Below, piece by piece: positions 8,477-19,500 of a stretch of 64,000 bases of DNA. The position numbers and the translations under genes are program-made. Source of the DNA: Nocardioides zeae (GTDB taxonomy: Bacteria > Actinomycetota > Actinomycetes > Propionibacteriales > Nocardioidaceae); assembly GCF_030818655.1 (NCBI RefSeq), contig NZ_JAUTAN010000001.1:868001-932000 (forward strand), read 5' to 3'. Position 1 is the stretch's first letter; each line of letters begins with the position of its first letter. Below the pieces are notes generated by a model. That model had not been told where the DNA came from and did no database searches. It worked only from the letters and a program-made list of their open reading frames with translations.

Positions 8477-8686
8477 ATGACGACCACCGAGTTCCAGGTG
8501 ACGGGCATGACGTGCGGCCACTGCGAGGCCGCGGTGCGCGAGGAGGTCGGCCAGGTGGCCGGCGTCGAGTCCCTCGAGGTGAGTGCCGCGACCGGCCGCC
8601 TGGTCGTGACCTCGTCCACGCCCGTCGACGAGGCCGCCGTGGTGGCGGCCGTCGACGAGGCCGGGTACGTCGCGGCCCGCGCCTGA
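8477..8686 (+). CDS. copZ: Copper chaperone, heavy-metal-associated domain
   Basis: 69-residue single HMA domain with the MTCGHC metal-binding motif (residues 11-16) in a beta-alpha-beta-beta-alpha-beta fold, for example AVREEVGQVAGVESLEVSA and VVAAVDEAGYVAARA. Carries Cu(I) in the cytosol and hands it to CopA. GGAGGAG lies 7 nt before ATG. Its stop overlaps the next start (TGATG), so the two genes are translationally coupled. Confidence 0.93.
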   Translation: MTTTEFQVTGMTCGHCEAAVREEVGQVAGVESLEVSAATGRLVVTSSTPVDEAAVVAAVDEAGYVAARA

Positions 8687-9654
8687 TGCGCACCGCCCCG
8701 CGTCTCGCCGCGTTCGGCGCCGGGTTGCTCGTCGTGCTCGGCGGCTCCTACGCCGTGGGGGCCGCCGTGGTGCCGTCGTCGGTCGTCGAGGCGTGGGGCG
8801 AGCGCGCCCCCGCCGGGCACGGTGACGAGCACGGCGCCGACGGCCACGGCGACCACGGCCACGGCGACCACGGCGAGGAGACCGCTGTCGGCGGCCTCGC
8901 CGTCGCCGCGAACGGCTACGAGCTCGTCGACCTCGCGGCGCCCACCGCGCCGGGCACGCCGGGGACGCTGGCGTTCCGCCTGGTCGACGCCGACGGCGCG
9001 CCGCTGACCGACTACGACGAGAGCCACGAGCGCGACCTCCACCTGGTCGTGGTGCGCACGGACGGCCAGGGGTTCCGCCACGTGCACCCCACCCTCGACG
9101 CCGACGGCACCTGGTCGCTGCCCTGGACCTGGGACACGGCCGGCAGCTACCGCGTCATCGCCGACTTCGTGCCCGCCGGCGGGGAGACCACCACCCTCGG
9201 CGCGACCGTCGAGGTCGGTGGCGAGGTCGTGCCCTCCCGACCCCTCGGGGAGGTGCGGACGGCGCGGGTCGGCAGCCTCGTCGTACGGCTCGAGGGCGAG
9301 CTGTCCGTCGGCGGGTCCGGCGGCGAGCTCGTCGCCCACGTCGAGCGGGACGGCGAGCCGGTGACGACGCTGGAGCCCTACCTCGGTGCCTTCGGGCACC
9401 TCGTGGCGCTGCGGCAGTCGGACCTCGGCTACCTCCACGTGCACCCGGAGGGCGACGCGCCGGCGCCGGACGACCGCGCCGGGCCGGACATCGCGTTCCA
9501 CGCGAGCGCACCGACGTCCGGCCGCTACCTGCTCTACCTCGACGTCGTCGTCGACGGGCAGGTCCACACCGCACCGTTCGTGCTCGACGCCGGAGCGAGC
9601 GACCACGGCACCGACCACGGGGGAGAGGAGCACGGACATGACCACCAGCACTGA
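8686..9654 (+). CDS. Exported His-rich copper-binding protein
   Basis: 322 residues. Residues 7-27 form a signal/anchor helix ([23 protein letters not shown]). A His/Asp/Gly-rich stretch at about 44-63 ([20 protein letters not shown]) and a second His cluster at the extreme C-terminus look like metal sponges. Between them are two beta-sandwich-like halves with paired motifs [19 protein letters not shown] and [20 protein letters not shown], each with an HVHP. Homologues in copper operons are annotated only as heavy-metal-binding proteins. It probably binds copper outside the membrane next to CopA. The last 17 nt overlap copA. Confidence 0.82.
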   Translation: MRTAPRLAAFGAGLLVVLGGSYAVGAAVVPSSVVEAWGERAPAGHGDEHGADGHGDHGHGDHGEETAVGGLAVAANGYELVDLAAPTAPGTPGTLAFRLVDADGAPLTDYDESHERDLHLVVVRTDGQGFRHVHPTLDADGTWSLPWTWDTAGSYRVIADFVPAGGETTTLGATVEVGGEVVPSRPLGEVRTARVGSLVVRLEGELSVGGSGGELVAHVERDGEPVTTLEPYLGAFGHLVALRQSDLGYLHVHPEGDAPAPDDRAGPDIAFHASAPTSGRYLLYLDVVVDGQVHTAPFVLDAGASDHGTDHGGEEHGHDHQH

Positions 9655-11959
9655 GCCGCGCACGGACGCGCCGCTGGAGGACGTCGAACTGCTCATCGGC
9701 GGCATGACCTGCGCCTCGTGCGCGATGCGCGTCGAGAAGAAGCTCAACAAGCTCGACGGCGTCGAGGCGAGCGTCAATTACGCCACCGAGAAGGCGCGCG
9801 TGCGCGTGCCGGAGGGCTACGACCCCGCCCTCCTCGTCGCCGAGGTCGAGCGCACCGGCTACACGGCCGAGCTGCCCCCGCCCCCCGCGGCACCCACCGC
9901 CTCCGGCGGAGACGGCGCGACCGAGGACCCCGGTACGACGCGCGCCGACGCCGAGCTGCACGCCCTGCGCGACCGGCTGGTCGGGTCGACCGTGCTCGCG
10001 GTGCCCGTCATCGCGCTCGCGATGGTGCCCGCGTGGCAGTTCGACTACTGGCAGTGGCTCTCCCTCGCGCTGGCCTGGCCCGTCGTGGTCTGGGGCGCCT
10101 GGCCGTTCCACCGCGCCGCGTTCGCCAACGCCCGGCACGGCGCCGCCACCATGGACACCCTCATCTCCGTCGGCACGCTGGCGGCGCTCGCGTGGTCGGT
10201 CTACGCGCTCTTCTGGGGGTCGGCCGGCGAGGTCGGCATGACCCACGGCTTCGAGCTGACCGTGGCGCCGACGGACGGCACCGCGAACGTCTACCTCGAG
10301 GTCGCCGCCGGCGTCACCGCCTTCGTGCTGGCCGGCCGCTACGCCGAGAAGCGCTCGAAGCGTCGCGCGGGCGCCGCCCTGCGCGCCCTGCTCGAGCTCG
10401 GTGCGAAGGACGTGGCACGGCTGCGGGACGGCCGCGAGGAGCGGGTGCCCGTCGGGGACCTCGCGGTGGGGGACCTCTTCGTCATGCGCCCCGGCGAGAA
10501 GATCGCCGCCGACGGCGAGGTCGTCGAGGGCGGCTCGGCCGTCGACGCCTCGATGCTGACCGGTGAGTCGCTGCCCGTCGACGTCACCGTCGGCGACGCG
10601 GTCACCGGCGGCTGCGTCAACACCAGCGGCCGCCTCGTCGTGCGGGTCGCCCGGGTCGGCGCCGACTCGCGCCTCGCGCAGATGGCGCGGCTCGTGGAGG
10701 ACGCCCAGTCCGGCAAGGCCGAGGTGCAGCGACTCGCCGACCGGGTCTCCTCCGTCTTCGTGCCCGTGGTCATGGCGATCGCCGTGGCGACGCTCGGCGT
10801 CTGGTGGGGCGCGGGCTTCCCGATCGAGGCCGCCTTCACGGCCGCCGTGGCCGTGCTCATCATCGCCTGCCCCTGCGCCCTCGGGCTGGCGACGCCGACC
10901 GCGCTCCTCGTCGGCACCGGCCGCGGCGCACAGCTCGGCATCCTCATCAAGGGCCCCGAGGTGCTGGAGTCCACGCGTCGCGTCGACACCGTCGTGCTCG
11001 ACAAGACCGGCACCGTCACCACCGGCACGATGACCCTCGTCGACGTGCTGCCCGCCGCCGGCGAGGACCGCGACGAGCTGCTGCGGGTCGCCGGAGCCCT
11101 CGAGGCGGGCTCCGAGCACCCCATCGCCCGCGCCGTCGTGGCCGGTGCCGAGCAGGCGGGTCCGCTCCCGGCCGTCACGGGCTTCCGCTCCGTCGAGGGC
11201 CGCGGCGTGCAGGGCGAGGTCGAGGGGCGCACCGTGCTCGTCGGGCGCCCCGGGTACGTCGCGGACGCGGGCCTCGCCGTACCGGACGAGCTGTCCGACG
11301 CGATCGCCACGGCCGGTGCGGCGGGACGCACCGCGGTGGTCGTGGGCTGGGACGGTCGGGTGCGCGGCGTGCTCGCCGTGGCCGACGAGGTGAAGCCGAC
11401 GAGCGCCGAGGCGATCGCCGCGCTCCGCGCCCTCGGGCTCCGGCCCGTGCTCCTGACCGGCGACCACCGGGCCGTGGCCGAGCGCGTCGCGGCCGAGGTC
11501 GGCATCGACCAGACGGGGGACGAGGTCGTCGCCGAGGTGCTGCCCGCCGACAAGGTCGCCGTGGTCCGCCGGCTCCAGGCCGAGGGTCGGGTGGTCGCGA
11601 TGGTCGGGGACGGCGTGAACGACGCGGCCGCCCTCGCGCAGGCCGACCTCGGGCTCGCGATGGGCACCGGCACCGACGTCGCCATCGAGGCGGCCGACAT
11701 CACGCTGGTGCGCGGCGACCTGCGGTCGGCGGCCGACGCCGTGCGGCTCGCGCGGCGCACGCTCGGCACGATCAAGGGCAACCTGTTCTGGGCGTTCGGC
11801 TACAACGTCGCCGCCATCCCGCTCGCGGCCCTCGGGCTGCTCAACCCCATGCTCGCCGGCGCGGCGATGGCGTTCTCCAGCGTCTTCGTCGTCGGCAACA
11901 GCCTGCGGCTCCGCACGTTCGCGGCCCGCACCACCAGTCCCGGGAGGACGACCGCATGA
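9638..11959 (+). CDS. copA: Cu(+)-exporting P1B-type ATPase
   Basis: Pumps Cu(I) out of the cytoplasm. 773 residues: N-terminal HMA domain with MTCASC (23-28), eight predicted membrane helices, the actuator TGES (308-311), the transport-site CPC (411-413), the phosphorylation motif DKTGT (Asp455), the nucleotide-binding HP (494-495) and the hinge GDGVND (657-662). Tyr-Asn in FGYNVAAIP and MAFSS in the last two helices complete the P1B-1 copper signature. ATG at 9638 lies within the His-rich gene, and the stop overlaps csoR (ATGA). The single HMA domain complements the separate CopZ. Confidence 0.96.
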   Translation: MTTSTEPRTDAPLEDVELLIGGMTCASCAMRVEKKLNKLDGVEASVNYATEKARVRVPEGYDPALLVAEVERTGYTAELPPPPAAPTASGGDGATEDPGTTRADAELHALRDRLVGSTVLAVPVIALAMVPAWQFDYWQWLSLALAWPVVVWGAWPFHRAAFANARHGAATMDTLISVGTLAALAWSVYALFWGSAGEVGMTHGFELTVAPTDGTANVYLEVAAGVTAFVLAGRYAEKRSKRRAGAALRALLELGAKDVARLRDGREERVPVGDLAVGDLFVMRPGEKIAADGEVVEGGSAVDASMLTGESLPVDVTVGDAVTGGCVNTSGRLVVRVARVGADSRLAQMARLVEDAQSGKAEVQRLADRVSSVFVPVVMAIAVATLGVWWGAGFPIEAAFTAAVAVLIIACPCALGLATPTALLVGTGRGAQLGILIKGPEVLESTRRVDTVVLDKTGTVTTGTMTLVDVLPAAGEDRDELLRVAGALEAGSEHPIARAVVAGAEQAGPLPAVTGFRSVEGRGVQGEVEGRTVLVGRPGYVADAGLAVPDELSDAIATAGAAGRTAVVVGWDGRVRGVLAVADEVKPTSAEAIAALRALGLRPVLLTGDHRAVAERVAAEVGIDQTGDEVVAEVLPADKVAVVRRLQAEGRVVAMVGDGVNDAAALAQADLGLAMGTGTDVAIEAADITLVRGDLRSAADAVRLARRTLGTIKGNLFWAFGYNVAAIPLAALGLLNPMLAGAAMAFSSVFVVGNSLRLRTFAARTTSPGRTTA

Positions 11960-12273
11960 CGGAGCACGAGGGGCACGAGCAGCATGCCGGGCCGCACGGC
12001 TACAGCGAGGACAAGAAGAAGTACCTCGCGCGGTTGAAGCGCATCGAGGGGCAGGCCCGGGGCATCCACCGGATGGTGGAGGAGGACCAGTACTGCATCG
12101 ACGTCCTCACGCAGATCAGCGCCGTGACGAGCGCGCTGCGCGGCGTGGCGCTGGCCCTGCTCGACGACCACCTCGAGCACTGCGTCGCGCACGCGGCCCA
12201 CGCGGGCGGCGACGAGGCCGACGCGAAGCTCAAGGAGGCGTCGGCGGCGATCGCGCGGCTCGTGCGCTCCTGA
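11956..12273 (+). CDS. csoR: Copper-sensing transcriptional repressor CsoR
   Basis: 105 residues, all-helical. The Cu(I) ligands are present with canonical spacing: Cys47 (DQYCID), His72 and Cys76 (DHLEHC), equivalent to C36-H61-C65 of M. tuberculosis CsoR. The N-terminal 18 residues are His-rich ([12 protein letters not shown]) and may also bind metal. [20 protein letters not shown] is the DNA-binding/dimer helix. It should bind the palindrome at 8437-8453 when copper-free. The position at the end of the operon makes repression autoregulated. Confidence 0.96.
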   Translation: MTEHEGHEQHAGPHGYSEDKKKYLARLKRIEGQARGIHRMVEEDQYCIDVLTQISAVTSALRGVALALLDDHLEHCVAHAAHAGGDEADAKLKEASAAIARLVRS

Positions 12274-12322
12274 GGCCCCCGCCCCCGTCCCGACCGCCCG
12301 CCGGTGCGGCAGACTCGACCTC

Positions 12323-14398
12323 GTGACCTCGGCGACGCGTGACGACCAGGACTGGGCCTCGATCTACGGGCAGGGCTTCGCCCGCGTGGCGGCGGTGACG
12401 CTCCCCGTCGCCGTGGGCGACCCCGCGGCCAACGCCCGGGCCGTCCTCGAGCAGGCCCGCGCCTGCCACGACGAGGCGGTCGCGGTCGCCGTGTTCCCGG
12501 AGCTCTGCCTGACCGGGTACTCCGCCGAGGACCTCTTCCTCCAGGACGTGCTCCTCGACGCCACGCTGGAGGCGATCGAGGAGGTCGTCGACGGATCGAC
12601 GGACCTGCTGCCGATCCTCGTCGTCGGGGCCCCCGTTCGGCACGGCAACCGGGTGCTCAACGCCGCCGTCGTCGTGCACCGCGGTCGCGTGCTCGGTGTC
12701 GCCCCGAAGTCCTACCTTCCGACCTACCGTGAGTTCTACGAGCGCCGCTGGTTCGCCCCGGGCGACGACCTCGGGGGCACCATCGAGCTGGCCGGCCACG
12801 AGGTGCCGATCGGCGACGACCTGCTGTTCGCCGCGACCGACGTGCGCGGCCTCGTGCTCCACGTCGAGGTCTGCGAGGACATGTGGGTGCCGGTCCCGCC
12901 CAGCGCGCTCGCCGCGCTCGCCGGCGCGACGGTGCTGGCGAACCTCTCGGGCAGCCCGATCACGGTGGGCCGCGCCGAGGACCGGCACCTGCTGGCGCGC
13001 TCGGCCTCGTCGCGCTGCCTCGCGACGTACGTCTACGCCGCCGCGGGCCAGGGCGAGTCGACCACGGACCTGTCGTGGGACGGGCAGACGATGGTCTACG
13101 AGCACGGCGAGCTGCTGGGGGAGTCGGAGCGCTTCCCCGACGGCCCGCGCCGCACGATCGTCGACACCGACCTCGACCGCACCCGGCTCGAGCGGCTCCG
13201 CACGGGCACCTTCGACGACAACCGTCGCGCGGTGCTCGGGGACACCGACTTCCGGGTCGTCGAGCTCGAGCTCGACCCGCCCACCGGCGACGTCGGGCTG
13301 CGGCGCAAGGTCGACCGGTTCCCCTTCGTGCCCGACGACGCGGAGCGCCTGGCACAGGACTGCTACGAGGCCTACAACATCCAGGTCTCCGGGCTCGAGC
13401 GCCGCCTCGAGGCGATCGGCGGCGCCACCTGGCACCCCAAGGTCGTCATCGGCGTGAGCGGCGGTCTCGACTCCACCCACGCCCTCATCGTGGCGGCGAA
13501 GGCCATGGACCGCCTCGGTCGGCCGCGCAGCGACATCCACGCCTTCACGCTGCCGGGCTTCGCGACGGGGGACACGACGAAGTCCTACGCGACGCGCCTG
13601 TCGCAGTCGCTCGGGGTCACCTTCGAGGAGATCGACATCACCGGCGCGGCGCGGCAGATGCTCGTCGACCTGCAGCACCCCTACGCCGGGGGCGAGGAGG
13701 TCTACGACGTCACCTTCGAGAACGTCCAGGCCGGGCTCCGCACCGACTACCTCTTCCGGCTCGCCAACCACCGCGGCGGGATCGTGCTGGGCACGGGCGA
13801 CCTCTCGGAGCTGGCGCTCGGCTGGTGCACCTACGGCGTGGGCGACCAGATGTCGCACTACAACGTCAACGGCGGCGTGCCGAAGACGCTCATCCAGCAC
13901 CTCATCCGGTGGGTGATCGGCAGCGGGCAGTTCGGGGACGACACCAACGCCGTGCTCGGCGAGATCCTCGAGCAGGAGATCACGCCCGAGCTGATCCCGA
14001 CCCGCGAGGACGGGCTGCCGCAGCGCACCGAGGACAGCGTGGGGCCCTACGCCCTGCAGGACTTCACCCTCTTCCACGTGCTGCGCTACGGCATGGCGCC
14101 GAGCCGGATCGCGCTCCTGGCCCGCCACGCCTGGTCGGACCGCGAGGCGGGCGAGTGGCCGCCGAACTTCCCGGACGACCGGCGCGCCGAGTACGACCTC
14201 GCCGAGATCCGTCGGTGGCTCGACGTGTTCGTCCGCCGCTTCTTCGCCAACCAGTTCAAGCGGTCCGCGCTCCCCAACGGGCCGAAGGTCGTCGCGGGCG
14301 GCACGCTCAGCCCCCGGGGCGACTGGCGCATGCCCTCGGACGCGACGGCGGCGGCGTGGTTGGCGGACCTGGAGCGGGTGCCCGGCGCCGACCACTAG
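12323..14398 (+). CDS. nadE: Glutamine-dependent NAD+ synthase
   Basis: Last step of NAD synthesis: amidates deamido-NAD+ with ATP and ammonia drawn from glutamine. 691 residues in two domains. The nitrilase-type glutaminase (1-320) has the triad Glu60 (FPELC), Lys129 (APKSYLP) and Cys184 (VEVCEDMW). The synthetase (about 350-690) has the ATP-pyrophosphatase P-loop SGGLDS at 378-383. The length matches the two-domain mycobacterial enzyme. GTG at 12323 follows CAGACT by 7 nt (leaderless). The TAG stop forms part of the -10 box of glnA. Confidence 0.96.
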   Translation: MTSATRDDQDWASIYGQGFARVAAVTLPVAVGDPAANARAVLEQARACHDEAVAVAVFPELCLTGYSAEDLFLQDVLLDATLEAIEEVVDGSTDLLPILVVGAPVRHGNRVLNAAVVVHRGRVLGVAPKSYLPTYREFYERRWFAPGDDLGGTIELAGHEVPIGDDLLFAATDVRGLVLHVEVCEDMWVPVPPSALAALAGATVLANLSGSPITVGRAEDRHLLARSASSRCLATYVYAAAGQGESTTDLSWDGQTMVYEHGELLGESERFPDGPRRTIVDTDLDRTRLERLRTGTFDDNRRAVLGDTDFRVVELELDPPTGDVGLRRKVDRFPFVPDDAERLAQDCYEAYNIQVSGLERRLEAIGGATWHPKVVIGVSGGLDSTHALIVAAKAMDRLGRPRSDIHAFTLPGFATGDTTKSYATRLSQSLGVTFEEIDITGAARQMLVDLQHPYAGGEEVYDVTFENVQAGLRTDYLFRLANHRGGIVLGTGDLSELALGWCTYGVGDQMSHYNVNGGVPKTLIQHLIRWVIGSGQFGDDTNAVLGEILEQEITPELIPTREDGLPQRTEDSVGPYALQDFTLFHVLRYGMAPSRIALLARHAWSDREAGEWPPNFPDDRRAEYDLAEIRRWLDVFVRRFFANQFKRSALPNGPKVVAGGTLSPRGDWRMPSDATAAAWLADLERVPGADH

Positions 14399-14401
14399 GG
14401 T
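14396..14401 (+). promoter_or_regulatory. Leaderless -10 box of glnA2 overlapping nadE stop
   Basis: TAGGGT, whose first three bases are the nadE stop codon, then 6 nt, then ATG at 14408. Predicts an independent leaderless glnA transcript. Confidence 0.55.
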
Positions 14402-14407
14402 GACGCC

Positions 14408-15745
14408 ATGGGCAAGCAGGAAGACTTCGTTCTCCGTTCTCTCGAGGAGCGTGACGTCCGCTTCGTCCGGCTCTGGTTCACCGACGTGCTCGGTCACCTG
14501 AAGTCGGTCGCGGTCGCTCCCGCGGAGCTCGAGGGGGCCTTCTCCGAGGGCATCGGCTTCGACGGCTCGGCGATCGAGGGCTTCGCGCGGGTCTACGAGT
14601 CCGACATGCTGCTGCTGCCCGACGCGTCGACGTTCCAGATCCTCCCGTGGCGGGCGACGGGGCCGTCGACGGCGCGCATGTTCTGCGACGTCGTGATGCC
14701 GGACGGCAGCCCGTCGTTCGCGGACCCCCGGTTCGTGCTCAAGCGCAACCTCGCGGCGGCGGCGGAGAAGGGCTTCACCTTCTACACGCACCCCGAGATC
14801 GAGTTCTACCTCCTCAAGAACATCCCCGAGGTGGGCGTCGACCCGGTGCCGGTCGACCGCACGGGTTTCTTCGACCACACGCCGCAGTCGATGGGCTCCG
14901 ACTTCCGCCGCGAGGCGATCACGATGCTCGAGGCCATGGGCATCTCGGTCGAGTTCAGCCACCACGAGGGCGGGCCCGGTCAGCAGGAGATCGACCTGCG
15001 GTACGCCGACGCGCTGAGCACCGCCGACAACATCATGACGTTCCGCACCGTCATCCGCGAGGTCGCGCTGAGCCAGGGCATCTGGGCGACCTTCATGCCG
15101 AAGCCGTTCACGACCCACCCGGGCTCCGGCATGCACACCCACCTGTCGCTGTTCGAGGGGGACCGCAACGCGTTCTTCGAGGCGGGCGCGGAATACCAGC
15201 TCTCGCGCACGGGCCGGCACTTCATCGCCGGGATCATGCGCCACGCCGGCGAGATCTCGGTGGTCACCAACCAGTGGGTGAACTCCTACAAGCGGCTGCT
15301 CTGGGGCGGCGAGGCGCCGTCCTACATCTGCTGGGGCCACAACAACCGCTCCGCGATGGTGCGCGTGCCGATGTACAAGCCGACCAAGAGCCAGTCGACG
15401 CGCGTCGAGCTGCGCACGCTCGACCCCGCCTGCAACCCCTACCTGGCCTACGCGGTGGTGCTCGCGGCCGGGATGAAGGGCATCGAGAACGAGTACGAGC
15501 TGCCCCGCGAGGCGGAGGACGACGTGTGGTCGTTGACCGAGCGCGAGCGCAAGAGCCTCGGCATCGACCCGCTCCCGACGACGCTGTCCGAGGCGATCGA
15601 GGTCGCCGACTCCTCCGAGCTGCTGGCCGAGGCGCTCGGTGAGCACGTCTACGACTTCTTCCTGCGCAACAAGCGCGCGGAGTGGGAGGAGTACCGCACG
15701 CAGGTCTCCGCCTTCGAGCGCGACCTCATGCTCCCGGTGATCTGA
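14408..15745 (+). CDS. glnA: Glutamine synthetase type I (GlnA2-like)
   Basis: Makes glutamine from glutamate, ammonia and ATP. 445 residues, against about 478 for GlnA1. Motifs: beta-grasp FDGSAIEGF (51-59), catalytic THPEIEFYL (127-135), EGGPGQQEIDLRYA (187-200), KPFTTHPGSGMHTHLSL (232-248) and NRSAMVRVP (313-321). Its closest likeness is mycobacterial GlnA2, and its position two genes before glnE matches the glnA2-glnE neighbourhood. Tyr363 in NEYELPRE occupies the adenylylation-loop position, but whether GlnE modifies this enzyme cannot be judged from sequence. The start follows TAGGGT by 6 nt. Confidence 0.95.
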   Translation: MGKQEDFVLRSLEERDVRFVRLWFTDVLGHLKSVAVAPAELEGAFSEGIGFDGSAIEGFARVYESDMLLLPDASTFQILPWRATGPSTARMFCDVVMPDGSPSFADPRFVLKRNLAAAAEKGFTFYTHPEIEFYLLKNIPEVGVDPVPVDRTGFFDHTPQSMGSDFRREAITMLEAMGISVEFSHHEGGPGQQEIDLRYADALSTADNIMTFRTVIREVALSQGIWATFMPKPFTTHPGSGMHTHLSLFEGDRNAFFEAGAEYQLSRTGRHFIAGIMRHAGEISVVTNQWVNSYKRLLWGGEAPSYICWGHNNRSAMVRVPMYKPTKSQSTRVELRTLDPACNPYLAYAVVLAAGMKGIENEYELPREAEDDVWSLTERERKSLGIDPLPTTLSEAIEVADSSELLAEALGEHVYDFFLRNKRAEWEEYRTQVSAFERDLMLPVI

Positions 15746-16513
15746 GTGCCGACCCTCCTCGTCGTCCAGCACCAGGCCGACTGCCCGGCCGCGCTGTTCG
15801 GGCCGTGGCTCCGCGAGGGCGGGGTGGAGCTCGACGTGCGACGCGTCGACGACCCGGCCGTCGTGCTGCCGACGCTGGAGGGGTACGCCGGGGTGCTCGT
15901 GCTCGGCGGCTCGCCGGGCGCGACGGACGACGAGGTCGCCCCGTGGCTGCCCGCGGTGCGGGCGCTCGTGCGGGAGGCGGCGGAGCGGGGCCTGCCGACG
16001 CTCGGCATCTGCCTGGGCCACCAGCTGGCCGCCGTCGCGCTGGGTGGCGCGGTCGACCGCAACGTGAACGGGCAGACGGTCGGCGTCACCCCCGTGGGCT
16101 GGACCGATGCGGCGGCGTCCGACCCGCTGTTCGCCGCCGTGGTCGCCGCCCGCCCGGAGCCGGTCGCCGTGCACTGGAACAACGACGTCGTGACCGCACT
16201 GCCCGCCGGTGCCGTCGTGCTGGCCCGCACGCCGGGTGGCGAGGTGCAGGCCGCCCGCCTCGCGCCGACCGTCTGGGGCGTGCAGCTCCACCCCGAGGCC
16301 GACCGTCCGGTCGTCGCGGCGTGGGCCGCCTCCGACGCGGAGGTCCACGCTGCCCGGGGGCTCGACCAGGCCGCCCTGCTCGACGCCGTCGAGGAGGCGC
16401 ACGCCGCCCTCGCCGCGACCTGGCGGGTGCTCGCCCAGGGCTTCGCCGGGCTCGCCCGCTCCGCAGCCCTCCCCGGCGACGGGCGGGGGGCCTCGCTGTC
16501 GGAGGCGTCCTGA
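15746..16513 (+). CDS. Class I glutamine amidotransferase (GMP synthase-like)
   Basis: 255 residues, a stand-alone triad glutaminase domain: nucleophile Cys89 in GICLGHQLA, and His182 and Glu184 in GVQLHPEADRP. Also LVLGGSPGA near residue 52. Such proteins release ammonia from glutamine or act as gamma-glutamyl hydrolases; the acceptor is unknown. GTG at 15746 begins immediately after the glnA stop and glnE follows one base after its own stop, so it is firmly inside the glutamine operon. The last 60 residues are helical and Ala-rich with no known function. Confidence 0.88.
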   Translation: MPTLLVVQHQADCPAALFGPWLREGGVELDVRRVDDPAVVLPTLEGYAGVLVLGGSPGATDDEVAPWLPAVRALVREAAERGLPTLGICLGHQLAAVALGGAVDRNVNGQTVGVTPVGWTDAAASDPLFAAVVAARPEPVAVHWNNDVVTALPAGAVVLARTPGGEVQAARLAPTVWGVQLHPEADRPVVAAWAASDAEVHAARGLDQAALLDAVEEAHAALAATWRVLAQGFAGLARSAALPGDGRGASLSEAS

Positions 16514-16514
16514 C

Positions 16515-19500
16515 GTGGCCGGTGCCGTGACGGGGCGACCGCCGAGCCGGGGCGTCCTCCTGCGTGCCGGCTTCGCCGACGTGGACACCGCCGGCCAGCG
16601 GCTCGCGGGCCTGGGCGAGCGGGCCGGAGCCGTGCTGGGGATCCTCGGCCGCACCGCCGATCCCGACGTGGCCCTCGCCGGGCTGGTCCGCCTCGCCGAG
16701 CAGGTGGACGCGGAGGGGGTCGCCGGAGGCGCCGAGGCGCTCCTCGGCGCCGTGGCCGACGACGAGGGCACGGCCATGCGGCTGCTGTCCGTGCTGGGCG
16801 CGAGCACCGCGCTCGGCGACCACCTCGCGAAGCACCCGGGGCACTGGCGGGAGCTGACCGACCCGACGCTGGGCTCGACCCGTCCCGCGGCCTGGGCGAT
16901 CCGCGAGGGCCTGCTGCGCGCGGTCGGGGCCGACCCGGCCGCGGCCGACCCGGTGGCGGACGTCAGCACCCCCGACCTGGACCGGGCCGCGCTGGACGGG
17001 CTGCGGGTGGAGTACCGGCGGTGGCTGCTCCGCCTCGCCGCCCGCGACCTGGCCCACCACCTCGGGGTCGACGACGTCGCGGCCGAGCTCTCCGACCTGG
17101 CCTCGGGCACCCTCGAGGCGGCCCTCGCGGTCGCCCGGGGCCGCGTGGGGGAGCAGGCCGCGACCGTGCGGTTGGCCGTCGTCGCGCTCGGCAAGTGCGG
17201 CGGGCACGAGCTCAACTACGTCTCCGACGTCGACGTCGTCTTCGTGCACGAGCCGGCCCGCGACGCGGCGGGTGAGCCCGTCGTCGGTGCGGACGCGGCG
17301 CTCCGCACGGCGAGCCGCCTCGCGTCGCAGCTCATGCAGGTCTGCTCCGACCACACGGGCGAGGGCACGATCTGGCCGGTCGACGCCAACCTCCGCCCGG
17401 AGGGCCGCCGCGGCACCCTGTCGCGCACGCTCGCGAGCCACGAGGCCTACTACGACCGGTGGGCCAGCACGTGGGAGTTCCAGGCCCTCCTCAAGGCCCG
17501 CCCGGTGGCGGGCGACGCGGCGCTGGGTGCGGCGTACCTGGAGATGGCCCAGGGCTTCGTCTGGCGGGCCGCGGAGCGGGAGAACTTCGTCACCGACGTG
17601 CAGGCCATGCGCCGCCGGGTGCTCGACCACATCCCCGCCCGAGAGGCGGAGCGCCAGCTCAAGCTCGGCTCCGGGGGGCTGCGCGACGTGGAGTTCGCGG
17701 TGCAGCTGCTCCAGCTCGTGCACGGCCGCTCCGACGAGCACGTGCGGATGCCGACGACGCTCAGTGCGCTCGCGGCGCTGACCAGCCGGGGCTACGTGGG
17801 CCTCGAGGACGGCACGGCGCTCCACGAGGCCTACGCGTTCCTGCGCACGCTGGAGCACCGGATGCAGCTGTGGCAGATGCGCCGCATCCACGTCGTGCCC
17901 GACGACGAGGCCGACGTGCGCCGTCTCGGCCGGTCGATGCACCACCTGCGCGAGCCGGTGACCGGGCTGGAGAAGGAGTGGCGCCACCACCGCCGCGAGG
18001 TGCGCCGGCTCCACGAGAAGCTGTTCTACCGGCCCCTGCTGGAGGCGGTCGCCCGCATCCCGGGCGAGGCGAGCCGCCTCTCGCCGGAGGCCGCGGAGCG
18101 TCGGCTCGCCGCGTTGGGCTACCTCGACCCGGCGGCGGCCCTGCGTCACCTCGAGGCGCTGACCGCCGGCGTGTCCCGCACGGCGGCCATCCAGCGCGCG
18201 CTGCTGCCCGCGCTGCTCGACTGGTTCGCGGACGCGCCCGACCCCGACGCGGGCCTGCTCGGCTTCCGCCGCATCTCGGAGAGCCTCGGCACCACACCGT
18301 GGTACCTGCGCACGCTGCGCGACGAGGGCGAGGTCGCCCACCGGCTGGCGCGGTTGCTGGCGACCTCGCGCTACGCGACCGACCTCCTCCAGCGGGAGCC
18401 CGAGGGCGTCCGCATCCTCGCCCAGGACCTGGCGCCCCTCTCGGCCGAGACGCTCACCACCGAGATGCTCGCGAGCGCCGGCCGCCACGACGACCTCGCG
18501 GGCGCGGTGCGCGCGATCCGCGGCGTACGGCGTCGGGAGCTGTTCCGCATCTCCGCCGGCGAGCTGCTCGAGGTCAACGACGTCGACACCGTCGGGGCCG
18601 CGCTGTCGCGACTGACCGACGCGACGCTCGAGGCGACCCTCCAGTCCGTCGTCGCGCGCCTCGTCGCGCAGCGGCGGCTGGACGGTGCGCCGACGCGCAT
18701 GGCGGTGGTGGCGATGGGGCGGTACGGCGGCTTCGAGCTGTCCTACGGCTCGGACGCCGACGTCATGTTCGTGCACGACCCGGTGCCGGGCCGCGAGGAC
18801 GAGGCCGGCGGCTTCGCCAAGGCCGTCGTCAGCGAGCTCCGCACCCAGCTCGGCGTCGCAGGCCCCGACCCGGCGCTGGAGGTCGACGCCGACCTGCGGC
18901 CCGAGGGCCGGCAGGGCGCCCTGGTGCGCACGTTGGACTCCTACGCGGCGTACTACTCCCGCTGGTCGCACGTCTGGGAGTTCCAGGCGCTGCTGCGCGC
19001 CGACGCGGTCGTCGGCGACGAGGACCTGCGGCGACGGTTCCACGAGCTCGTCGACCCGCTGCGGTTCCCGGCGGAGGGCATCGACGACGACGCCGTGGCG
19101 GAGGTACGCCGCATCAAGGCCCGCGTCGACACCGAGCGCCTGCCGCGGGGGGCCGACCCCGCCACCCACCTCAAGCTCGGGCGCGGCGGTCTCGCCGACA
19201 TCGAGTGGACGGTGCAGCTGCTCCAGATGCGGCACGCGGGACAGGTGCCGGCGCTGCGCACCCCCCGCACGATCGAGGCCCTCGCCGCGGCCGAGGAGGC
19301 CGACCTCCTGGCCGCGGAGGACGCGGAGACGCTCGCCCAGGCGTGGCGCCTGGTGAGCCGCATGCGCAACGCCGTGACGCTGGTGCGGGGCAAGCCCGGC
19401 GACCAGCTGCCCCGCGACCCGCGGGAGCGCGCCGCGGTGGCGTCGGTGCTGGGCTACGGACCGGGTGAGGCGGACGCGCTCGTCAACGACCACCTCCGCA

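Noticed and set aside
12230..17215. A 1661-residue open frame on the minus strand
   Set aside because: It is the mirror of nadE, glnA, the amidotransferase and glnE, which have full family motifs. High GC removes stop codons from antisense frames; the peptide is His/Arg/Ala-rich without domains. The same reasoning removes the other long antisense frames.
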